NCBI GenBank assembly: GCA_021613535.1
Contig: CP075495.1
Location: 4,154,001 to 4,218,000, forward strand
Direction: 5' to 3'
Length of the DNA stretch: 64,000 nt
From: Adineta vaga
Lineage: Eukaryota; Rotifera
The position numbers were made by a program, and so were the translations under genes. Under the pieces are notes generated by a model. The model made no database searches. It had not been told where the DNA came from and saw only the letters and a list, made by a program, of their open reading frames with translations. This document shows, piece after piece, positions 47,101 to 59,400 of the stretch (position 1 is its first letter; the number at the start of each line of letters is the position of its first letter).

Positions 47101-47776
47101 TGGTACCTGATTTTTCTTGTGTCTTTTGGTGAACTATTTTCTTGAAATAAATTTATCTTTCGTATCTTCAGTTTCTTTTTATTAGAAAACAAAATCAAAC
47201 GAATTCATATAGTAAACCGTTCAAACTCTCGTGAATATAGATAGTTTCCCATTCGCTTTAGCTCCAACTATAGAACACTTTTTTTCACATATTACGTGAT
47301 CAATATTTTAGAATATTCATTAGTTTGTCTTTGAACTCTTGTCCGAATGAATTAAGATAACCACATTTCATTCTTTCTTTTATAAACATATCACTAGATA
47401 ATAATAGTATGGAACGGTATTATCAATGGTTATCAATTACTTTAGTTAGACATTCTATTTGACAAATACATTTATTTTTAGAACTAACACTGTTTTTACA
47501 ATCAAATATATCATAAAATCACACATAGAATTCTTAGATACATACTAGATGACGACAATAGAAGGAGAAGAAGAAGAAGAAGAAGAAAAAAACACATTAG
47601 ATAGTTTCTTTCTCATAATCATTGAATGTCTCCTCGGGATGGTATATAGGATGAGTACCAAACGTGATGATTTCAATGGATTAATAGAGTTATGTTAAAT
47701 CAGAAAATCGTATAAATAAACTCGATTTTGAATTTCTATTCCATACCAATCATCTTTGAACGATAGAAGAATAAGT
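47101..47776. other. Convergent 3' intergenic region (BLZF1 / NFIL3-like)
   Basis: 676 bp with AATAAA near 47146 for BLZF1 and a (GAA)n tract at 47565-47590. No coding signal was seen. Confidence 0.5.
47565..47590. repeat. (GAA)n microsatellite
   Basis: Purine triplet run in noncoding DNA. Confidence 0.85.
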
Positions 47777-48346
47777 TCACGATTTCGATGTCATATTAAA
47801 TAATTTAAAACGCCATTTTATTGGCATTGGTGATGATACTGCTTCTGGGGTTGTTTTATCGAGAAGTGTTTCTTCTTCTAGTAGATCAGTTTGTGTTTGT
47901 TGTTTCAAAAGATTACATACTTGTGTTGAATTAGATTTATTTTCGGATAATTTGTCTTCATCATCTGTATTGGATAAATGACCAAATTTTTTTGATAACA
48001 TATCGATCTTTGCTCGTAAGATTTGATTTTCATTATTTAATTGTGATACTTTAGTTTCTAAAACTAGATCATTCATTCGTCGTTTTACACGTGAACGTTT
48101 AGCCGATAGATTATTTTTCGATCGTTGCGACCAATAGATTGGATCTTTTTTATCATCGGGAATGAAGGCACGTTTTTTTCGACGTGATTTATTGTTCAAT
48201 AAAACATATTCTTTTCGTTGAAGATCTGGACTAGAACATGATGATGTTGATACTGACGATAGAGATGATGGAGATGTTGTTAAAGTATTTGAATAGGAAT
48301 GAAATTCATTCGAATTGTTCAGTTGTAGTGATGATGGCGACGACAT
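47777..48346 (-). CDS. NFIL3: NFIL3/E4BP4-like bZIP transcription factor
   Basis: Single exon, 189 residues. A Ser/Thr-rich N-terminus leads to the PAR/NFIL3-type extended basic region: RRKKRAFIPDDKKDPIYW (cf. R-KREFIPDEKKD-YW in NFIL3), then KNNLSAKRSRVKRRMNDLVL and a leucine zipper (ETKVSQLNNENQILRAKIDM). In the DNA-reading signature N-E-A-A-x-x-S-R the two middle residues are Leu and Ser (N-L-S-A-K-R-S-R), an unusual variant, although the invariant Asn and Arg remain. NFIL3-type factors bind TTATGTAA-like sites and repress or activate circadian, immune and metabolic genes. The C-terminus is acidic and then ends in a conserved-looking basic WRFKLFNMTSKS. It is divergent from CCDC93. Confidence 0.85.
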   Translation of the reverse strand: MSSPSSLQLNNSNEFHSYSNTLTTSPSSLSSVSTSSCSSPDLQRKEYVLLNNKSRRKKRAFIPDDKKDPIYWSQRSKNNLSAKRSRVKRRMNDLVLETKVSQLNNENQILRAKIDMLSKKFGHLSNTDDEDKLSENKSNSTQVCNLLKQQTQTDLLEEETLLDKTTPEAVSSPMPIKWRFKLFNMTSKS

Positions 48347-48841
48347 ATATTGAAATTATTTCGTATAATTTTAATTTATGATATATACTAGTCATAAAAA
48401 TGAGTAAGAGATCTCGAGACGAGAACAACGACAATCTACCCGCCCGATCGTTCAATAGTGCGTCGTCTGTCTGGACATTGAGTATTGCTCTTTCTTTTTC
48501 TCCTTCTCCTTCGTCTTCTATTCTTTTACAATGACCAGACATTGATGTAGAATGTCTACCTTGAGTGAAAGAACGCGAGCCAAACGGAGCACAAGGAGGG
48601 AGGGCAGCAGACACATATACATATACATAGACAGAATGAATTGATGGCGAGACGATCGTGTCATAATAAACATACACATAGTTTGCACTCGATAGAGTGA
48701 AAGAGAGAGAAAAAGGTCAAGTATAGATTTGTCTCTTTCTTTTCTCTTTCTATCAATGAATGGCTAATGAATTGTTCATAATTTTAGATCTGAAAAAAAC
48801 AAGAATCTCAACAAAAATATTAGAAAAGAAAAACAGAAAAT
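48347..48841. promoter_or_regulatory. Divergent intergenic region, NFIL3-like (-) / CCDC93 (+)
   Basis: 495 bp,containing a locally GC-richer patch (about 48430-48610) and purine/pyrimidine tracts; a likely shared promoter region. A TTTTAG acceptor-like site at 48786-48787 precedes the CCDC93 ATG by 54 bp. The open frame 48306-48677 (-) overlaps the bZIP gene start and is not supported. Confidence 0.4.
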
Positions 48842-51315
48842 ATGTCTTCAACAATGGAACAAAAAATGCAAACAGTTCTAGTACGACAAAAAATGAGTAC
48901 TCTGGATGAAGAAGGAAGATTGAGACAGGTATATCGTAGAATGATCATTAATAAAACGAAAAAACAGAACGCATGATTGGTTTATAATTTACGCAAAACA
49001 AAAAAAGCTGAAGTATTGAATTTGATCTCTTTCTATAATTAGTTCGATATACGTGAAGATCCTGAACAAAAAACTAAATGTGATCAGACAATGGAATTAT
49101 TATTAGCCGCTGGCTATTTTCGTGTGCGGATCAAAGGATTGTCTGAATTCGATAAAGTAGTCTTTCATTTTCTTTTGTCTATATACATATTTGCATTCTT
49201 TCCTTTCATAGGCAGTTGGTGGACTTGCCTGGAGCATTCAAGCTTGTAATTTCACTGTTGATATAGATGTTCTCTATCAAGAAAGTGCTACTCTTGGACA
49301 AAAAATGTATAAACAAATACATACTTGATTGAAGAAAAAAACCGAACAACTTTTCTTTTTTTCTAATTAGAGCATTAACAGAACGTATTGTTGTGGTTCT
49401 ATCTCGTATGAAATGTCCACATGCAATTGAACCACATCAAATTCAAGGTGGAGATTTTATACATATATTTCCAGTTGTTCAATGGCTTGTCAAACGAGTC
49501 TTTGATCGACGTGCTGAAATTGGTGATTTTAATCGAGCTTATACATTAAATCAATATGAAAAACAATTCAGTGAACTTCCAAAACAACAGCCAACTTCAT
49601 TCTTCAAAGAAAATATTGAATCTATTCGAGTAAGATAATCTTTACCTTAATTTCGAATAAATAAAGACAAAGAATTCATTTATAGATTCGTCATCGACCT
49701 AAACGTCGTTATCGATGTTTAGATAATAAATCAAAACGTTTAACAAATGCCGATGAACGTCATAAACGTATACATTCCACACTCGTAGAATTCGGTCAGA
49801 TACATCAATTACTTCCATCATCTGATGATAAAGATAAATCTCCACAAGACATCAATACACTCATAAAAAACATGGTTGATGAAAAAGTATAGAATTCAGT
49901 CTTTTGAATAAGAAATAATTCTATTTTTTTGTTTTAGTCAAAAATTACTACTCAAAGTGTACATATATTAGTCAATCAACAACAAGATACTCTTCGTGAA
50001 ATAATTGAAGATTTTGAAGAAAAAGTAAATGATTCTAACAGTAAATTAATCTAAGAAATGAATCGATTGTTCTTTTTTTTTTGTTAGGAAAAACTACGTC
50101 TTCAAGAAGCATTTTTATCTGAAAGTGGTCAACAACAATTAGCAATTCGTACCTATAAAGTACAAATGAATAAACAAACGGAAAGATTAAATCACCTAAA
50201 AATTGAAATTGAACAAGCAAAAAAACAGAAAGAAGAAAAAAGAAATCAAGCACTAGAAGTAAATTCGTCAATATCATCTATTTATCTTTTATTCGTTGTT
50301 TTGTTTTTTTGTCAAGATTAAACAACAACATGAACAAATCAATGAAGAACTTGATCAAATTGCTTTACAAACCAAAGAGATTAATCCTGAGTAAATTAAT
50401 TTTGCTTGTAGAAATATTCAATTTAACCTTTTGAATCTTTCTTAGATCTTTAAAACGTGTGGAAATTTTAGTAGAAGAATATGAAACAGTAAAAAAACAA
50501 GAAAGTGAACGTCGTACAACATATAAAAATGAAAAAAGTCAAATTGAACAAGAAATTGAACAATTAGAGATTCGTTTACAGACACCCATGGATACAGATA
50601 CAACAGAGAATGAAAAATTCCAACAAATTGAAGAACAACATCAATTAGTATCTACTCGATTACAGAATCAACGACTTATTTTAGTAAATTAAATACAATA
50701 TTTTAGAAAAAAAAAGTCCAAAGATATTTATCGTATTATTTCAGGCAAAAAAGATTCGTGAAATATCGTCAATTACTCGACAAATCGATGATATACCAAC
50801 ATCAATTGAACTGGCACAATATCGTCAAGCATTTTTTCAATTATATAATCAAAGTGCAGTTCTCTATCGACAAACTAAACAAAATTATACATTATACAAT
50901 ACATATACTGATATGATTGATTATATGACAAAAGAAATTACATTAATCGAATCAATTTATCAAGGTTATCCTCAGTAAGTTTAATTAAAAGTAATTTTAT
51001 CTTGGCATTCCTATTGAATTCTATTAGAGCAGTTCAATCTCAAAATAGTAAAGAACATTTTCTTAAACAATTAGAAGGTATTGTTGAAAGTGTTCGTCTC
51101 AATCGTATTAAAATCGATCGACGTCAACAAGAAGAAAAATTCAAACGTGATGCTTTAAATATTCAATTAGCACAATTAGTAGATAAAGCTAGACAATATG
51201 CAAAAGTTTTCAAAGATTTTCAAGAAGTAAAATTTATTTATTGAATTGATAACATTATTTTGTTTTATTTTAGGCAATTCAAGAAAATGAATATCTTCTT
51301 TCCACATCAAAATAA
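48842..51315 (+). CDS. CCDC93: CCDC93, Commander/CCC complex subunit
   Basis: Twelve exons: 48842-48928, 49043-49156, 49212-49306, 49371-49629, 49686-49886, 49938-50024, 50088-50258, 50317-50390, 50446-50683, 50745-50974, 51028-51226, 51274-51315; 1797 bp, 598 residues (human 631). The N-terminal calponin-homology-like domain is strongly conserved: [45 protein letters not shown] and [20 protein letters not shown], then [10 protein letters not shown]. The remainder is coiled coil, with a second conserved block ([30 protein letters not shown]). With CCDC22 and COMMD proteins it forms the CCC part of the Commander complex, which recycles endosomal cargo with retriever and WASH. All splice phases agree and no break was found. 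Confidence 0.94.
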
Positions 51316-51375
51316 ACACTAGTCTTGTTGTTGCTATTATTATTATGATTATTCTATTTTTTAAATAAATAAATT

Positions 51376-51807
51376 TTACACATCGATTTTTTCAGCTTCA
51401 CATTGATTTTTGTTTTTAATTTCTTGAATAACGCGAAAGGTTATTATAATTGCTGGTATTAAGATAATCAGATGTAAAATATCAAACAAAATTATAATAT
51501 ATCGATAATAGAGAAGAATTCGTACAGTAACATCAAATGATGTATAGAAAAATTTTGCAATAAGAACATAAGCAGATATTTGAATGACTTGCCATACCGT
51601 TTGTTTTCGATAGAGAATAGTTAAACACCAAATTAATACACCAATTACAAGAATACAATAACCAACCCAATAGATTGTATAAGCAATTTGAAATCGTAAT
51701 GGAATTGAATTGAATGAGAGACGTGAAATATGAATTATTAAATGAGGTATATAAGTCAATGAACTGCATATGTGAAAGAAAACTAGACAAATACGATAGA
51801 AATCCAT
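51376..51807 (-). CDS. Small four-helix membrane protein, unrecognised
   Basis: Single exon, 143 residues, with four hydrophobic segments: residues about 3-25 (ICLVFFHICSSLTYIPHLII), 40-62 (IAYTIYWVGYCILVIGVLIW), 72-92 and 100-125 (YIIILFDILHLIILIPAIII). It ends in a short charged tail (EIKNKNQCEAEKIDV). There is no signal-cleavage site and no known family motif. The stop codon lies only 60 bp from the CCDC93 stop on the other strand. A neighbouring gene (52313-52909) has a similar four-helix plan and the same order of features, so the two may be old tandem duplicates. Function unknown. Confidence 0.6.
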   Translation of the reverse strand: MDFYRICLVFFHICSSLTYIPHLIIHISRLSFNSIPLRFQIAYTIYWVGYCILVIGVLIWCLTILYRKQTVWQVIQISAYVLIAKFFYTSFDVTVRILLYYRYIIILFDILHLIILIPAIIITFRVIQEIKNKNQCEAEKIDV

Positions 51808-52312
51808 TATGAAATGCTATTCGAAAGGTTGTTGACTTTGTTTTTTTCAGAAATAACTAGATAAATGTCAAAAAAGAAATATGGAATATATATTATATTA
51901 TCTTTTGTTCGTAATTAAAGAGTAGTAATTACAGAAAGAATATCAGAAGAAAAATAACTTTTCTCTTCTATATATACATTTATAACATTGACAAAGAACT
52001 ATTTTGGTAAAACTATTCTCGTGATAGTTTGTAGACCTTGATTTTTAGTTAATTGCAATCGTCGTATAATATTATCAAAATGTCTTTCGTAAACAAAAGT
52101 AATCTGATTAACTCATTTTCATACAATTATATTCGTAATTCAACAATCCATCGATTAAATATATGCAATAGTTTGAATTTCTCTTTATATTATTTTAGTA
52201 AAACTTTGGTACATATAAAAAAAGAACAAGAGATAAAAGAAAGACTACAATGCCTATAATTCATTCTTTTTAATTTTCTCCCTCATCCATCATTAGCATT
52301 TAATTAACGTAT
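51808..52312. other. Intergenic region between two membrane-protein genes
   Basis: 505 bp of AT-rich DNA. The short plus-strand frame 52053-52259 is unsupported. Confidence 0.45.
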
Positions 52313-52909
52313 TCAAACAAGTGCAAGTTCTCTCCCATCAATTAATTCTTCACTAACTGCTGTTGAAAGTAATTCTAAATGAATTAAATCTTTTTCTTTC
52401 TTGGAAATATCTTTCGCCAAACGAAATGTAAGAAAAATTGCAGCAAAAAATGTCCAAAAGTGAATCATATCAAATGCAAGTTCTTCTACCGAAAGGGAAC
52501 GTTTTCGAATCGCATGTTGAATAGTCACAGTAAGAACTTGAAATAATTCTCCAATTAATAGAATTCCACTAGCACGAATAATACGAGCACCATATCGTTG
52601 ACTATACCATAGAACAAAAATACACGACGAATGATACAATGCTATTGAAAATGAATGATTCATATATGTAACTGTTAACGAATCATGTTGTTCAATATGA
52701 CATCCATCAATGATTGCTGATGGATGTGGATAAAGATTATAGATAAGTAAAATTGTAATAAACACATGTAAAACAATTAGAATTAAACGAATATGTTCCA
52801 TCACGTATTTTGTTAGTGTATCTTTTATTCTTCTTCTTGAATATTTATAATATCGATATGTGAGATAAGAAAAGAATTTTATCTTTGAAAGAAAAAGGAT
52901 CACAGACAT
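52313..52909 (-). CDS. Four-helix membrane protein, unrecognised
   Basis: Single exon, up to 198 residues. A Tyr/Arg/Lys-rich N-terminus (FFSYLTYRYYKYSRRRIKDT) precedes four hydrophobic segments starting at MEHIRLILIVLHVFITILLI; translation could also start at this internal Met. A Cys/His-containing loop (DGCHIEQHD) follows helix 1, and LLIGELFQVLTVTIQH and FDMIHFWTFFAAIFLTFRLA make the last two helices. It ends in a cytosolic acidic tail (KEKDLIHLELLSTAVSEEL). The helix 1 and helix 4 regions resemble those of the adjacent 51376-51807 protein (I-LI-VLH; D-IHF/LH...TFR). No family was recognised. Confidence 0.6.
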   Translation of the reverse strand: MSVILFLSKIKFFSYLTYRYYKYSRRRIKDTLTKYVMEHIRLILIVLHVFITILLIYNLYPHPSAIIDGCHIEQHDSLTVTYMNHSFSIALYHSSCIFVLWYSQRYGARIIRASGILLIGELFQVLTVTIQHAIRKRSLSVEELAFDMIHFWTFFAAIFLTFRLAKDISKKEKDLIHLELLSTAVSEELIDGRELALV

Positions 52910-53494
52910 AAATTACATTCTTTTACAAGTAAGAACGACCATTTCCATGATTGCATTGTCAGAGAAAATTAATGAATCATGTGATTTCTAATATACGTGC
53001 AAAGATAAGACGACGAACATTTATATTCCTAGAAAAGAACAGATTTCGTAAGAAATTTGTTATTCATATGATTATATTTTATTTTGAAAGCAAATCAAAC
53101 GAACTGTATCAATTTGCATCTTATTTTTGTATTCATAGAAAAGAATTACTTGCTATACAAAGTGTTCTTTTTTTTACATCATTCATCTATTAATACCAAC
53201 ATACGAGAATATTAAGATGTTATATCTGCGTAAAGTTCGGATGCGTGATGAAATCTATACATATGTTTCGTTCTTTTCAATTTGTTCAGAAGTATTCGTG
53301 TTGATTGTATGTAATAAAAACATCAAGATAGATATCTTTAACGTGACAATTGATAGATTTGATCAAACCTGTTTGATATTTTAATTGGACACTAGAGAGA
53401 CATGTCACGATGATAATGACAACGAATGAAGAAGAAAAAAGTCTCGTACATTTTCATTAATATCATTACTTTGTTATTCAAAGTATAAAGCGAT
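52910..53494. other. Intergenic region
   Basis: 585 bp between a minus-strand membrane-protein gene and the plus-strand MISP/AKAP2-like gene; presumably carries both promoters. The open frame 52951-53193 (+) is Lys/Phe-rich and looks random. Confidence 0.45.
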
Positions 53495-56400
53495 ATGAAA
53501 TTCTTGGTCAAAGAACCAACATATCCTTTATATAATAATGATAATAAACAAGAACAAATGGAATTTCTTCATAGAAAATCATCAACAGATGAAAAAGGTA
53601 AAAGATTTTTTTTTTCAAAATATAAGAGATTAATTTTAACAATTTGTTCTAGAACATTCATCATCAATTGAAACTCTAGAAAATGTTCTTGCTAATCGAT
53701 TTTTTTCTTCGAAAAAATCCGACAATCTTCTAAGCAATTATCTTAATACTTCGCTTAATGAAAAACAATTCAATCAATTTTGTTCTTCATTATCAAAGAG
53801 AATACAAACATGTTCTCTTTCCAAACATACTACCATGGCTATAACAGCAATAGCGAATTTTTCAGAAGAACAAACGAATAGTATTGACTATGAAAATACT
53901 TATTTATCTTCTGATGAAACAAGTCGATTAGATGATTTGTCATCATTGACAACTATTACATCTAATTTATCAAAAGAATTTAATAGTTTAGAACAAAATA
54001 CAAGTATTTATGCTGATACAACAATTTTCAATTCAGATATTGATGATATTTCAGAAGAAATTACATCAGATGGAAACTTAATGTAAGTTGATTTTCTATT
54101 TTTATGTCAAAAAAGAAATCGTTCAAAGAACTCAGTATAATTTATCCTTCGTTTTTCTGCGTGACATTTTCTGTCAATCTCATTTACATTGTGAATAACG
54201 ATGTAGATTCTATTATGTAATCTTTGTCAACAAGATCAATACTAGAAGGGTTTCTTCATAAAAAAGCACTTCGTTATCGAATCTAGAGTACTATGCAGAA
54301 AACATAGAATGAATTGATATCAATCACTACGGTGAAAATTATATTGATCGAAAATTCATATAATAGATTGTGCAAATACAATAATCTTTATTTCAAAGGA
54401 CAACATTATTAAAGTGTTCATCTCTAGAAAATATTTGAGAACGAATATAAGAAGTTAGTTTGTGATTCCTTGTGTCATAACAGTTCAATGAATAGTGTAA
54501 ATATATCAGTTACACTCTTTCACATCACTAACTTCCTCATTGATTTCTTCACATTTTTTTGTTTGTTTATTCTTAGAAATTCCGATACACAAACTAATGA
54601 TGAAGAGATCCTTTCAATACCAATTCATCTACGTTTAACGGATTCAAGCTATGCCGGTTTGGTTCATGCTATGAAATATACTATTGTCACAGAGGAAGAA
54701 GAATATGATGATGATAATCAACAAACTCTTTCCGATTATGACAATGTTAGCCGTTATTCTGAAGATAATACGAGGATAAGGTCAAATGTAGACATTGTCT
54801 CGTTAAATGTATCGATGACATCGACTATGCAATATAATCATTGCTCTACGATGTGTCTCGGTGAACAACTAAATAAACAAGAAAAAATGAGCACAAGTGA
54901 ACATGATGATAGCGATGATGATGATGATTATATTATCATCGATCAACAGAAACCAGTTGTTCAATTTGCAACAATGAATGATGAAAGTGAAATTGAAACG
55001 GAAGATGAATATGATCAAAATTTTGAATCTGCAAATTTATTTGATAATGAACCATTGACAACAAGTCTATCGGATCAATCACAAGATTTCGACGATCCAA
55101 GGTTAGATTTCAATTTATTTATTTTCTATTAAAAAAAGATTCTCTTTTCTTTGTCTCAATTTCGATGAACTAATTATAGAAAGAATATTTCTTTTTTTTT
55201 CTACTACTTCTTGTTCTTCTTTTCTACTCAACTTGAAGAGATCAAGGTTAAAGAAACAATCAGTTACTTTTAAAAAAGTATTTATTTCTCGTATTATGCC
55301 ACTAAAAGGAATCCTTGACCAACAATTAAAGTTTTTCTTTCAATCTCAACAATTACATGACCGCAGCAAAAAAAAACTTCAGATTTTAATCTTTTTTTCC
55401 ATCTCTTCTAAAATTAAAGATTTGTCTTTGCTACATATTCGTTCAATTGAACTGTGTATCAATGATTCTCTACTTCCTTACTCAAACGACAGCATCATTC
55501 TTCATTTTTCTTTCTTTTATCTTGGTATACATCTATAGAAAGTAAGCAACGTAAGAGCTTCTTCGCTTTTTCATTGTATACTAGTACAATTACAACTAGG
55601 AATGACGTAAGACGTAGAATAAAACTGCTTCCCCCTTCATTTTTTGTCTTCACACCTCTTCGCTCGACATATTATTGCAGGTGTTAACGAGGGAGACAGG
55701 CACATTAATTTTTATACTCAACACATTAAGCTTGGAAGATGAACATCTGTATAGGAGTAGAATTCTGACCGCTTTATCTTCTTTCTTCTTTCTCAGGAAA
55801 AAAAGAAGAAGAAAAGACATTCGATAGGTCAATAGTAATAGAATGAAAATGAGACTGAAAGTGAGAGAGAATAGATCAGGTCATCATTTTCTTTCTTTAA
55901 AGGATGTCAAACAGTTTATAGTACTCGAATAAGATGACATTTTCTACTTAGTTTCTGTCAGTATACACAAAAGTTAGTTCATGCACAAAGAACATCAAGG
56001 TTTTATTTCACCTGTCAAACTAGAAAATGAATTGTAAATTGAGAAGATATATATCATAGAAGAAAAGTCAGTTCATTTTACAATTCTTCGTTGGAATCTA
56101 GATGAAGCTTGACAGATCGATTTATACATTCAAAACATTTCTTTTGATCTTAAATGAATCGTATATATATATATACATAGATAGACACTACACGCAATAT
56201 TTATCTTTTAAATTAAATGTATCTAAAGTTCATAGTCTTCGCATATCTATTTTATTATAATTTAGTAATTTTCTATCAATAAAAGTTTATTTATTTATCT
56301 AGATATTCATCGGATGTGATACAAACAAATCATACAAATGATAATCTCGATGAAATAAGTACAAGTTTACGACACGAAGCGATTTCAATAACTAAAGTTC

Positions 56401-59400
56401 GTTGTAAACAACGTGATTCTTGGATACGTTCGCCACCATCTTTGAAAGATAATTCATCAAATCTGATTAAATCATTTATATCAAAACCTTCAGGTGAGAA
56501 GCAAGAAAAATAAGTGTCCATTTTTACAAATGGATGTTATAAGACATCCATTATTTCATAATGAGACACGCTTAAATCTATATGCACATTTCTTCTCTCC
56601 CTCGCTCTCTGTCTTTCTTTCTCTTTCTCTTAACTATTTGATTCAATTTCGAATAGTATTGTACAAAAAGAAGAAGAAGAAGAAGAAGAAAAGTTGAACT
56701 TATCGATTACTATCATTTTAGTTGATGGAACGAATGGTGATTCAACGTGTTCGAATTCAAATATGAACACAGTTACATGTACTAAAACAGCAGTTGCAAT
56801 GGCATTACACAAGAATTCAATCGAGTATGTATACATTTTCTTTCTTTACCTATCTCCAACTGAGACACTTATAGTATGCGTCGTTGATCTGAATGATTCA
56901 TCTACTTTGATTTTATGATTTATAAATAAATTAACTAATCTTTCTTTTTTTCTTTCTCAGGTATAATAAAATGGAGAAAAGACAGACTGAAACACCTTCC
57001 TATGGTTTCTTGCAAGTGAATCATGATCATCGTTTGATCAAAACGGATGAGTCAATAATGTCACCAATGTCAAAGACAAATAACATTCATGATAAAGGTA
57101 TAATATTGTAAAAAAGAGTCTTTTATATGCAGTAGTGGCAGCAGCAGCAACAGCAGTTTCTTTTTTTCTTCCTTCTATTTGACGGGCAAAATGCAAAAGA
57201 CCATGACGACGGCCGTCCTCTTACATCGTTAGTCGTCAGTCGTGATCTCTCTCTCTCCTTTTTTTTTCAACAAAAAAAAATGAAGGAAAAGAATGAATGT
57301 TATAAGAATAAGAAAAAACAATCAATCTGTAGTAGGTGTTGTTGTCTACACGTATATATATATATATATATTTTAAGGTAAAAAAACGCAACGTACATTT
57401 AATTTCTCTTCTTTTATGTTTATATAAATAGACATATATACTTATATATTCATAACAAAGTACAATTTTCGCTTATCGATCGAGAAGAAAACACACGTTG
57501 AATGTAAAAAAAAAGAAAACAGACGGATTTTCTTTTTTTTCTCTTCCTTTTTATTACCAATCTTCGTGAGTAATCACTATCGATATTTACTCAGTTTCAA
57601 AGCACCTGTCTATTCATTTTTTTATCCTTCTCATTGATATATACATATATATATATATATCTTTATATAAATTGCTTCGAAAGAATTTGGCACGTTTTCA
57701 AATGTTCATCCAATTAACAGCAACTTGTTGAACTCTTTGACATGGATAATGTCAATTCGATGCATTCGTATTTGATGTACAAATAATGAATTCGCTCGTT
57801 TTTCTTTCTTTCTCTGAGATTCGATGTATTTGAATTAAGTATATGCACGTCTTTTTTTTCCTTCGTCTTCTGGTAGACATCTATTGACCTATACTTGAAT
57901 ATAAATCATGATATTTTAGATGCGTTATCACCAAGTAAAAAAACGGACAATTTCTATTTAATCCATCATCAATCTTCGTTAATTCCAATAAAAGATTTAT
58001 TAAATCAAAAAAATCTTAATACAAACATTGAAATCATTGAAATGGATGAACAAGAATGTATTCTGGAAATTGTCGATGGTGTTGTTACATTAGTACCAAA
58101 AGATAAATCAAACTTCTCCACAATAAATACAGATGATGAGAAATCGGATGAAAAACAAAAAGATTCTTTTGAATATGAAACAAGTAATAATTATGGTAGG
58201 AAAAACACGTTCTGTTTTGCTATGATTCTTTTTTACAGGACAAAAGAGAAAAGGAACTAGAATGAATAAGTAAATTATACCATAGGAAAGAAGAAGGAGA
58301 GAACATCTGTTCAACAACAAAATGTATGTGAACAGATGCAGACGAAAATTAAAATCACACTATTAAAAGATAAGAAGGATTACATTACCTATTTTCTTTT
58401 GATAAAATATAATCGAAATTTGAATCCAAGATAAATCTCTTTTTTTTTATTTCGATTAGATTCTCCTAAACGTACGGAACGTTCATCATCTGTAACTTCA
58501 TCGATTTCTACACCACCACTATCAGATCATGAACTAGAATCGGAAGATAAATTATCCATAGCATCCATATCGAATCAAGAAGGAAATGAAGAAATTCAAG
58601 AACCTTTTATACTTCGTCGTGATATCCAATCAGAAACTCCTCCACTTCAGTCTCAACTTGAACAATCTGTTGATTTATTGGATCTGTTTTCGACTCCACC
58701 TGTTCCATTATCAAAGTCTAATGCGGAGGATAATAACCATAACAAATACACGAAAAATTTACTCGATGATTCTTTATCATCTACTTCATCCTATGAACAG
58801 AACGATGCAAATCAAAATTCCAATTCAGATTCATCTGAAAGAGAAAAAGTACATTCACCACCACCATCACCATTAAACAAACAACGATCGAAATCACCAT
58901 CAACATCATCATCATCGATCTCCATAAAAGGTAAAATATCGAAAGCATCAGAATTTACTTGTTCTTTTTTTCCTCTTCTTGTGGATTATGACAATGAAAA
59001 AAAGAGTATAATATTTTTACAAGTTAACTATGAAATTGAAGAAGACATGTCTAGAGATTCGTAAATATTTAACTAAAAACTCGTTATTTCTAATGAAAAA
59101 TAACCTTCATTTCTTTTATTTTCAATCACCAACGAACTTCATGTTTATTTTACTCCCGAGATTTCGTGACAAGCATTCGTATGCTTAAACGAATCACAGA
59201 CAACCTCTCTGGTGAATATCTTTAGTTTTTAATATTGTAGGCTTTTCTTTCTTTAATAAGACGATTGTTTCTTTTCCACAAAAGATATTGAAACGCTTAA
59301 GTACACAAGGAGATTTCTTTTGTTTTCAAAAAGGTTGTTCTTTCTTTCGTCCTTTTTTTGTTTTATTTTACTCGATGTAACACTTTTAATTGTCGTTCGA

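Noticed and set aside
48306-48677. Minus-strand frame overlapping the bZIP start
   Set aside because: Out of frame with the bZIP protein and low complexity.
52951-53193. Plus-strand Lys/Phe-rich open frame
   Set aside because: Composition typical of chance ORFs in AT-rich spacer; no homology seen.
58288-58333. Possible extra exon in the MISP/AKAP2-like gene between 58195 and 58460
   Set aside because: The available donor leaves a phase that does not fit the next exon.
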